A stretch of DNA of 53,753 nt, taken from the NCBI GenBank assembly GCA_030616775.1, contig JAUWWQ010000028.1:1-53753 (forward strand). The letters run 5' to 3'. Position numbers and translations under genes: made by a program. The notes beneath the pieces are model-generated. The model did no database searches and had not been told where the DNA came from. It was given only the letters and a program-made list of their open reading frames with translations. This stretch comes from Planctomycetota bacterium. Its GTDB lineage: Bacteria; Planctomycetota; Phycisphaerae; UBA1845. Shown here piece after piece: positions 32,568 through 40,804 of the stretch. Positions within the stretch are counted from its first letter, which is position 1; each line of letters starts with the position of its first letter.

Positions 32568-33176
32568 TCAGCCACCGAACCGGACCGCCAAGTGTAATCC
32601 GTGGTCCCAGCGACTCAGCCTGCGGTGAGCAGGGATGACCATAGGATAGGGGCGGGCCTTGCGAATCAGCAGACGCGGGTGAGACATCCGATGACCCGGT
32701 CTGACCAGGACCTTCTCATAGATGACCCTGGTTGATGCGGGCCGTACGAGCACGCGCCCATAGACGGTCTCGAAGTATCCCGGCCTGACCAGTACTCTCT
32801 CCGTTCGCCACACCTTCCGAGCGGGCTGCACAATGTCTCGGACGATGTCATAGCCGATCAATTGGCCCCACATGTCGTATCGGAGCACATCCCGTGTGAC
32901 GACCTCCGCGGGCAACTCCACCAGGATCCGGCGATCTTCGTAGGCGGGCTCATGCCATACCTTCGTCGCCCGGTCCTCAAAGACAGCCGCTTCTTCGATG
33001 GTTCGCGCCACGGTTGCGTAGACCGGCGGGACCCAGCCCGCGACGCCGTGACGCAGGGCAGCCACCCGGCCATGGCCGGCCAGAGCCGTGTCGGTGGCAA
33101 CCACCAGCCCCACGGCGAACGCTGCCATGCCGCTGAGCGTTTTGACCCGTTTGCGGATTGTTCCAGCGACCTTCAT
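32568..33176 (-). CDS. Exported protein with VLVRP repeats
   Basis: The 202-residue product has a signal peptide (MAAFAVGLVVATDTALA, cleavage likely after ALA). The mature region contains DMWGQLIGYDIVRD and then three spaced repeats built on VLVRP: ERVLVRPGYFE, GRVLVRPAST and EKVLVRPGHR. The C-terminus is basic. ATG 33176 has GGAGG eight bases upstream. Codons further 5' belong to no gene, although the frame is open for another 220 codons. It probably sits in the periplasm or on the surface; I recognise no family. Confidence 0.6.
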   Translation of the reverse strand: MKVAGTIRKRVKTLSGMAAFAVGLVVATDTALAGHGRVAALRHGVAGWVPPVYATVARTIEEAAVFEDRATKVWHEPAYEDRRILVELPAEVVTRDVLRYDMWGQLIGYDIVRDIVQPARKVWRTERVLVRPGYFETVYGRVLVRPASTRVIYEKVLVRPGHRMSHPRLLIRKARPYPMVIPAHRRLSRWDHGLHLAVRFGG

Positions 33177-35124
<1,948 letters not shown>

Positions 35125-35127
35125 CAG

Positions 35128-35664
35128 ATGACCCGGCCTCAATCGCCGCGACGCAGTATGGGGGCGCCGAATCCAGACCCCGACCGCGGAAGCGGGCTAA
35201 TCTCGTGGATCCTCATTTTCATGGCCCTATCCGCCTTTGCGCCGTGTGTGCTGTTGCCTGAGTTGCGCTCTTATCAGGCGATGCGAATGGCCGAGGAGGC
35301 CCAGCAACATCGCATGGATTCCCTGCAACGCACTGTAGATCGAGAGCACCGCCTGCTCGAGGCCCTTCGAAGTGATCCGGCGGTAATTGCCCGTGCAGCT
35401 CAGCGGGAGCTGCGCTTCAAGAAGCCCGGCGACCGGCAAGTCCGGGTCTCGGTCACACCTACCGGCAAAGCGTCGGATGAGGCGATTACGCCCAAGGCGG
35501 TGCCTGCACCGCGACCCCTTGTCCGGGCCGCAGCCTACCTGCCCAAATATAACTACGATCGGATCTTCTGTGACGACCGGGCCCGGCTGGTGATTATGGC
35601 CATGTCCGTCGCCCTTATGCTGCTGGCGATCTGTCTGCCCCGTAGACCGGAAAGCTCGATGTAG
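35128..35664 (+). CDS. FtsB/DivIC-like septum-formation protein
   Basis: The 178-residue product has a transmembrane helix (about 25-45, ISWILIFMALSAFAPCVLL), a coiled coil (about 50-85, MAEEAQQHRMDSLQRTVDRE), and then DPAVIARAAQRELRFKKPGD. That stretch matches the 'DPxxIExxAREELGxxKPGE' element of FtsB/DivIC. It differs from typical FtsB (about 100 residues) in having a 70-residue C-terminal extension with a second membrane helix near 153-170. It starts three bases after eno, and eno-ftsB linkage is common. A role in the divisome is likely. In planctomycetes, some of which lack FtsZ, this would need separate proof. Confidence 0.7.
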   Translation: MTRPQSPRRSMGAPNPDPDRGSGLISWILIFMALSAFAPCVLLPELRSYQAMRMAEEAQQHRMDSLQRTVDREHRLLEALRSDPAVIARAAQRELRFKKPGDRQVRVSVTPTGKASDEAITPKAVPAPRPLVRAAAYLPKYNYDRIFCDDRARLVIMAMSVALMLLAICLPRRPESSM

Positions 35665-35673
35665 CGCAGAGAT

Positions 35674-37716
35674 CTACTCCCCCTCGGCTTCGGTGCGCGT
35701 GTTGCGATACCACACCAGGCGGTCGTCGCTCAACCCGGCGCCGGTCCGACGGTCCAGTGTCCCCACGATGTCATTCTTACCGTCGTTGTCCAGGTCCACT
35801 ACCAGCAGCGTGTTGATATGTGTCGATGTATCGACGGCCTCGATACCCACACCCGCTCCAGGCGTTCCGTCGCCACCGTCGGGCGTTCCCGAGCCCGGTG
35901 CCACGCCCGTCGTGTCGGTGGTGTCAGGCGGGCTGTCCTGAATGATGGCGTGGGCGACCCACGGATCATATACGATGTCGCCTGCGGTCCCGTCGTACCA
36001 GTAGACTCCACCTTCCACAGCCACGATGACTTCGTTCCTACCGTCACCAGTGACGTCACCGAGGGCGATCGCTTCCGGTTCTTGCGAGGCGAACTCCGTC
36101 AACGTAAACACCGGCCAGGGAAAGTTGAACCGATCCGGAACCGGATCGTTAGGCGGAAACTCGGGTGGAATGACCAGGTTGTTCGGCTGGCGGAACCACT
36201 GGATAATCTGCCCATTGATGGACCGGACCAGGAGGTCCTCGGATCCGTCGTTATCAATGTCGCCGATGGCAATCACGTCCGCTGCCGTGTCGACCTGTCC
36301 TACAGGACGCAGCTCCCACTCGGTGGCCAGGAACCGCCATCCGCCGGGCTGGCAGACGCCGTCTTCGATTCCCAGACAGCCACCGCTGTCCTGGCAATCG
36401 GCACCGTCGTTCTCACCGCCAACACATTGGCCACCCGTGCAGGTACCATCGGGGATTCCGAGGCAGTCGGCGTCACCGTTGGGGCAGGCTCCGCCGTCGT
36501 TGACGCCGCCGTTGCAAAGGTCGACACCGTCCTTAAAGCCCGCAATGACGGCCGCCAGCCCGCTGGGACCGTCTGGTTGATGCGGTACCAAAGGATTGCG
36601 AGCCCAGCGAATGTTCTGGCTCACGGCGTTCGTGACGGTCGCGATCACGTCCAGATCGCCGTCGTCATCGATATCCAATACTTCGATATCCTTGAGCTGT
36701 GGCGCATCGGTCATCAGAGTGACCGGCACTCCCCTTGACAGACCGGCGGGCGGCGGGGCACCCCAAGCTTCGGAGGTCTGGGCCAGTCCCGGGCCGGGAT
36801 TCACCCACAAATCCACTGTGTTGATCGGCGGCTTTTGCCCGAGCTGTTCGCACTCACCCGGGTTCAAAGCCACGAGTATGTCATCGCCCGGCTGGCCGTC
36901 GATGTTGGCAACGACCAGATCGGTAAACCCGGACCACTCGGGCTTGGTTTTCGATTCCTCGAAGCTCTTGAACTCGATGCCCGGAAACTGGTTGTGGATC
37001 CACCGATCCCGGACAAACGGATTGACCAGGATCATTTCAATCCAGCGATCCCCGTCCGGGATCAAATTGGCAGCTCCAGGGTTGAAGAGAACTATGATCT
37101 CACCGTCCAAACCGCTGATCTCCGTGGGCGGGTCTGCGGGGCACATTGCTACAAAGCCGGTTGCCTTGGAAAGGATGATGACATCCAGCCAGTCGTCGTC
37201 ATTGATGTCACCGTCGCCGTCGTCATCGTTGATCTGACCGACCTGCAGGCCGGCCACGACGGCCACAGGGGTCGTACCTGCAAGCGTGATAGTGCGGAAT
37301 GAAATGTTGCCCTCCGGATCACGCCGCTGGAGATGCAACTGAACCGGTTGGGATTGGTTCCACGCGCTCACCAGGTCCGGCAGCCCGTCCTGGTCGATGT
37401 CAGCCGAGATCACGAACTTCGGCCCGGCGCTATCCTCAGGCACCGGATCAATCTGGAAGGCCGTAAAGAAGCTTCGCGTCTCCTCGCCTGGTAGTTCGAC
37501 GTCCTCGGCTCCCTCCACCACCTGATCTGCGGTGCCCCCGGTTCCACCCGGTGAGACCGGGGCATCGGAGAATTCGCTTTCGACCCGGGTGACCCCGCCG
37601 CCGCTTGGGGCGGACGGTTCATCCGCAAGTTGGTCGACGACCGAATCGCAACCGTAGGCAACAATGGCCAGAGCAGCAGCTCCGCTGGCAAGTCGTTTCA
37701 ATGTCGAGGTCCTCAT
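35674..37716 (-). CDS. FG-GAP/VCBS-repeat lipoprotein
   Basis: The 680-residue product has a lipobox (VAYGC, Cys 23) after a hydrophobic signal. Long Ca-binding beta-propeller-type repeats follow, for example VISADIDQDGLPDLVSAW, DDWLDVIILSK, VVANIDGQPGDDILVAL, VLDIDDDGDLDVIATV, AIGDIDNDGSEDLLV, ALGDVTGDGRNEVIVAV and VVDLDNDGKNDIVGTL. The DxDxDG motif is shared by all. A cysteine-rich stretch of about 60 residues (13 Cys, about 415-475) interrupts the propeller and looks like an Asp/Gly/Cys-rich knot. ATG 37716 has GGGAG six bases upstream. It is likely a surface adhesin or binding lipoprotein. Confidence 0.8.
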   Translation of the reverse strand: MRTSTLKRLASGAAALAIVAYGCDSVVDQLADEPSAPSGGGVTRVESEFSDAPVSPGGTGGTADQVVEGAEDVELPGEETRSFFTAFQIDPVPEDSAGPKFVISADIDQDGLPDLVSAWNQSQPVQLHLQRRDPEGNISFRTITLAGTTPVAVVAGLQVGQINDDDGDGDINDDDWLDVIILSKATGFVAMCPADPPTEISGLDGEIIVLFNPGAANLIPDGDRWIEMILVNPFVRDRWIHNQFPGIEFKSFEESKTKPEWSGFTDLVVANIDGQPGDDILVALNPGECEQLGQKPPINTVDLWVNPGPGLAQTSEAWGAPPPAGLSRGVPVTLMTDAPQLKDIEVLDIDDDGDLDVIATVTNAVSQNIRWARNPLVPHQPDGPSGLAAVIAGFKDGVDLCNGGVNDGGACPNGDADCLGIPDGTCTGGQCVGGENDGADCQDSGGCLGIEDGVCQPGGWRFLATEWELRPVGQVDTAADVIAIGDIDNDGSEDLLVRSINGQIIQWFRQPNNLVIPPEFPPNDPVPDRFNFPWPVFTLTEFASQEPEAIALGDVTGDGRNEVIVAVEGGVYWYDGTAGDIVYDPWVAHAIIQDSPPDTTDTTGVAPGSGTPDGGDGTPGAGVGIEAVDTSTHINTLLVVDLDNDGKNDIVGTLDRRTGAGLSDDRLVWYRNTRTEAEGE

Positions 37717-38044
37717 GGTGATCTCCCACACCGGCCAAAGACCGGTCTGCTAAAGGTGTTCGCTGAAAAGTTATCGGCTTAAAAGGACCCCGACTTGCGG
37801 GTGCGCAATGCTTCGCGCCGGACGGGGGAATATCGGCCTGCTTCTCCTACACGTCGTTCTGCTCCGTCCGATAGCTATACTTTAGCGTCCGGCGGAATAT
37901 GTCAGACCGACTTTCCATGTGTGGAGGCTCCAGGTGCTCTCCCGGGTCGGTCGCCGCACAGAGCACCTCGGCTTGGCGCCACCCCCGGTTACCTCCTACG
38001 ATGCCGATGGCTAATTGAAGTCGGTGACGGTGCGCAGAGATAGC
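37717..38044. other. Divergent intergenic region, no gene seen
   Basis: The interval separates the FG-GAP lipoprotein gene (minus) from the release-factor-like gene (plus) and should carry promoters for both. No clear -35/-10 pair or repeat was found. Confidence 0.4.
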
Positions 38045-38569
38045 ATGCCGAAAACAGCGGCCAACAAGTTCCTGACCCTGGAGGACCCTGTGCTGATTGC
38101 TCAGTGCGAGGTGGACCGTTATCGGTCCCGCGGTCCGGGGGGGCAGAAACGGAACAAGACCAGCTCGGCCGTTCGACTCCGGCACGGCCCCACGGGGCTG
38201 AGTGTCACGGCCACCGAGGAACGATCCCAGCACGTTAACAAGGGTCGTGCGGTTCGGCGGCTCCGTCGGGCCATCGCCCTCAACGTCCGCACGGACATCG
38301 ACCTCGATCGATATAGTCCCAGCGAGCTGTTATCGTCATGCATCGTGGCCAAAGGACAGTTGCAGGTAGGACGTCGCGATGGGCGTTACCATCCTGCGGT
38401 CTGCGAAGTCCTGGACCTGCTGGAGGCTTGTAGAACGCGGGTCAGCGAGACGGCCAAGTACGTTGGTGTATCGACTGCCAATCTTATGAAGTTCATCCGC
38501 AAGGATCCCAAGCTTTGGGAGCGTGTCAACCAAATGCGGGCCGAGGCGGGAGTCAAGCCATTACGTTGA
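38045..38569 (+). CDS. Peptide chain release factor-like protein with GGQ motif
   Basis: The 174-residue product opens with the catalytic domain of class I release factors: [20 protein letters not shown] at residues 28-47, including the essential GGQ (32-34). It lacks the codon-recognition domains 2 and 4 of RF1/RF2. In place of the basic tail of ArfB it has a C-terminal helical region (about 117-170) ending [20 protein letters not shown]. Proteins of this kind release peptides from stalled ribosomes. The rescue role is inferred, since the ribosome-binding tail of ArfB is not obvious. Confidence 0.75.
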   Translation: MPKTAANKFLTLEDPVLIAQCEVDRYRSRGPGGQKRNKTSSAVRLRHGPTGLSVTATEERSQHVNKGRAVRRLRRAIALNVRTDIDLDRYSPSELLSSCIVAKGQLQVGRRDGRYHPAVCEVLDLLEACRTRVSETAKYVGVSTANLMKFIRKDPKLWERVNQMRAEAGVKPLR

Positions 38570-38614
38570 CTCGTCCCGCCTACGGTTTGATCGAAGCGCA
38601 ACGAACGATAGTAA

Positions 38615-39136
38615 ATGTCTGAACCGAACCATCATGGCAAAAGGATCGAGTCGGTAGCCTGTGCCGTTATAACCGTAAGTGACACCCGTACGCCCGACAC
38701 CGACAAGAGCGGCGCCATGATCCGTGAGCGGCTGGCGTCCGCAGGACATCGGGTTGTCAGCTATGATATCCTTCCTGATGAGCCGTGCCAAGTCCGTGAC
38801 CGGGTGGTGGCACTTTGCAGCGACGCGAGCTGCCAGGCCGTACTGCTAACCGGCGGCACGGGGCTCGCTCCGCGCGACACTACCTACGAAGCGATCACGG
38901 CCATTCTGGAAAAGCAGCTCGACGGCTTCGGCGAGCTGTTTCGGATGCTCAGCTACCAGGAGGTCGGACCGGCGGCCATGCTCTCACGGGCAATAGCCGG
39001 CACATGCAACTCTACGCTCGTCGTTTCCATGCCCGGCTCGACCGCAGCGGTCAGCCTGGCCATGGACAAACTAATCCTCCCCCAGATCGGCCACCTGGCC
39101 TACCTGCTGGAAAAGGTGTCAGGATGTATTTCTTGA
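38615..39136 (+). CDS. MoaB/Mog-type molybdenum cofactor protein, 3' end altered by a MITE
   Basis: The 173-residue protein has the MoaB/Mog fold motifs AVITVSDTR near 20, LLTGGTGLAPRDTTYEA near 88, and FGELFRMLSYQEVGPAAMLSRA near 111. NSTLVVSMPGSTAAVSLAM follows near 137-155. It adenylylates molybdopterin or inserts molybdate in cofactor synthesis. Its last eight codons (EKVSGCIS) and stop lie inside the 217-bp MITE that begins at 39111. The insertion therefore replaced the native end, which in homologues is similarly short, so the protein is probably still active. No other moa gene is nearby. Confidence 0.85.
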   Translation: MSEPNHHGKRIESVACAVITVSDTRTPDTDKSGAMIRERLASAGHRVVSYDILPDEPCQVRDRVVALCSDASCQAVLLTGGTGLAPRDTTYEAITAILEKQLDGFGELFRMLSYQEVGPAAMLSRAIAGTCNSTLVVSMPGSTAAVSLAMDKLILPQIGHLAYLLEKVSGCIS

Positions 39137-39327
39137 CATCGTGAGCGGGCTCGGTGAGTTTCGGTCATGGGACGGGCGCCTCGCGTCACTGAGCCGGAAC
39201 TTGCCTATCAGGTTTTGAGCCAGCGAGGCCTGGAAGGCCAGTGTCGCCAGTCGCCTGGAGCTCGACATCACACTTCGACCACGCGGACCCCCCGGGAGGA
39301 TATGCAAAAACCATCCCGACACCTTTG
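39111..39327 (+). mobile_element. 217-bp MITE (family A, copy 1)
   Basis: The ends AAAAGGTGTCAGGATG and CATCCCGACACCTTT form an imperfect terminal inverted repeat. The left part contains the start of a RAYT-like (REP-associated tyrosine transposase) ORF, MGRAPRVTEPELAYQVLSQR, resembling 'RPPRVTxxGLVYHAL' N-termini of that family. The rest of the transposase is missing, so the element is nonautonomous. It matches copy 2 (40377-40593) at equal length with scattered substitutions. The same strand and orientation are used by all copies. Confidence 0.7.
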
Positions 39328-39470
39328 TTCGCCCCTTTGTTCGCCCGCCCTTCCTCTGGCACGGTGGCCGTAGCCCTGAGCACTGCTGGCCAGCCGTGGG
39401 ACGCGGAATTCGGTTGGTTGGCGCCGTTGGCTGTCGGAATACAATTAGACTATGCATCCGGGTAGCCTGC

Positions 39471-39511
39471 TCGCTGGTGGATCCCGACGTACGTCGGGAC
39501 CTGTGGCACCC
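39471..39511. repeat. GTGGCACC-type palindrome copy
   Basis: GCTGGTGGA leads into the perfect 18-bp palindrome TCCCGACGTACGTCGGGA (39482-39499) and then CTGTGGCACC. Near 46675 a closely similar segment reads ACTGGCGGATCCCGATGTA, then CTTCGGGACCAGTGGCACC. It lies just before a lipoprotein start. Confidence 0.5.
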
Positions 39512-39536
39512 GGCAATTCAATCGAGGAGCTGCGTC

Positions 39537-40310
39537 ATGAAGAGACTGCTGTGTGCTGCAATGTTGATTCTGCCTGCCATAGGTTGCGGTCCGGCACCTC
39601 AACCCGTGCCCGGGGACTTCTCTATCCAGGTCATTCCGGAACAAATGGACGACGCCGTCCCCGGACAGAAATGTGTGCTGCTCATCACAGTTGAAGATGA
39701 CGGGAGTAGCCAGGCGGCTTCGGTTACCATCTCGGCCTCGGCCACCGGCGCGGACGTGAGCGTCAATCCGAGTTCGATCACGCCCGGCGAGGTCGCCGAA
39801 GTCACCGTGATACCGCACCAACCGATCGCGGCGAAGCTACAGCAAGATCGAGATCAGCCACCCATCATCATCGATGACGAAGAGGAGCCATGGACAGTTA
39901 CGGTCACCATCCAGGCCGAGCGCGACGGAGTCGAGCGAACGGCATCTGTGGACATCATCGTAAGCCCGGGCCCGGACGACTTAGGCGAGACTGCAGCGGC
40001 GTACCGCGATCTCTTCATACCCTGGCTCGCTGCGAATCATCCCGAGCTCGGTATCACGACCGACACCGAATGGGAGGGAACCATCGTTCGCCCGCATATC
40101 GTCGTCGTGATGTACTACCTCTTCTTTTCCGAGGAATGGGAGATGGGCGTGTCCTGGCACGTCACGATACCACCCCACGACTGGTCGCGGATCTACCTTC
40201 GGCGTCGGTTCATCGAGTCAGCCCCATCGCTGGCGTTTGAAATTGCTTCGTCGAGCGACGCGGAGGAGGAGCCTTTCGACATGGAACTTCCGGAGTCGGT
40301 CTGGCGATAA
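39537..40310 (+). CDS. Lipoprotein of unknown function, flanked by two MITEs
   Basis: The 257-residue product has a lipoprotein signal (LCAAMLILPAIGC, Cys at 17). An Ig-like region follows (about 30-145) with GQKCVLLITVEDDGSS and VSVNPSSITPGEVAEVTVIPHQ, and a C-terminal alpha/beta region with HIVVVMYYLFFSEEWEMGVSWHV. The ATG has GAGGAG seven bases upstream. The gene is exactly bracketed by two directly repeated 217-bp MITEs, so the segment could be excised or duplicated by recombination. The function is not recognised. Confidence 0.7.
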   Translation: MKRLLCAAMLILPAIGCGPAPQPVPGDFSIQVIPEQMDDAVPGQKCVLLITVEDDGSSQAASVTISASATGADVSVNPSSITPGEVAEVTVIPHQPIAAKLQQDRDQPPIIIDDEEEPWTVTVTIQAERDGVERTASVDIIVSPGPDDLGETAAAYRDLFIPWLAANHPELGITTDTEWEGTIVRPHIVVVMYYLFFSEEWEMGVSWHVTIPPHDWSRIYLRRRFIESAPSLAFEIASSSDAEEEPFDMELPESVWR

Positions 40311-40376
40311 TGGTCGGCTGACACCGGGCCACACAAGGCGGGGGCCGTTTCGCTTAATTCCCGCCGATCACGACGA

Positions 40377-40593
40377 AAAAGGTGTCAGGATGAATTTCTT
40401 GACATCGTGAGCGGGCTCGGTGAGCTTTGGGCATGGGACGACCGCCACGCGTCACTGAGCTGGGGCTTGTCTATCACGCCTTGAGCCAGCGAGACCTGGA
40501 AGGCCCGTGTCGCCAGTCGCCTGGAGCTCGACATCACACTTCGACCACGCGGACGCCCCCGAAAGGACACCCAAAAATCATCCCGACACCTTT
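40377..40593 (+). mobile_element. 217-bp MITE (family A, copy 2)
   Basis: Same length and architecture as the copy at 39111-39327. The left end is AAAAGGTGTCAGGATGAATT and the right end ATCATCCCGACACCTTT. The internal start is MGRPPRVTELGLVYHALSQR, which is closer to the RAYT consensus than copy 1. It ends 211 bases before the PatG-like gene. Confidence 0.75.
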
Positions 40594-40761
40594 GCTTAGT
40601 CCGACCGACAAGTGACAAACATGAGCTAGGAGGTCCACGTATACATACGGAGAGGGCCCCAAGGCCCCGGAGGACCACTCGATTGCCTTGACAAATCATA
40701 ACGGCGCGTTTATGAGGCATCATTTCGTAAGGTGGGGCCGGCGCGGGAGTCACGAAGGACT

Positions 40762-40775
40762 TTTCCCGCGGGAAA
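40762..40775. promoter_or_regulatory. 14-bp perfect palindrome upstream of the PatG-like gene
   Basis: TTTCCCGCGGGAAA lies 30 bases before the GTG start. A position this close to a start suggests an operator, but no candidate regulator is known and chance is possible. Confidence 0.35.
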
Positions 40776-40804
40776 TCGAAAGCGGTTAGACTCAGGGCTG
40801 ATCC

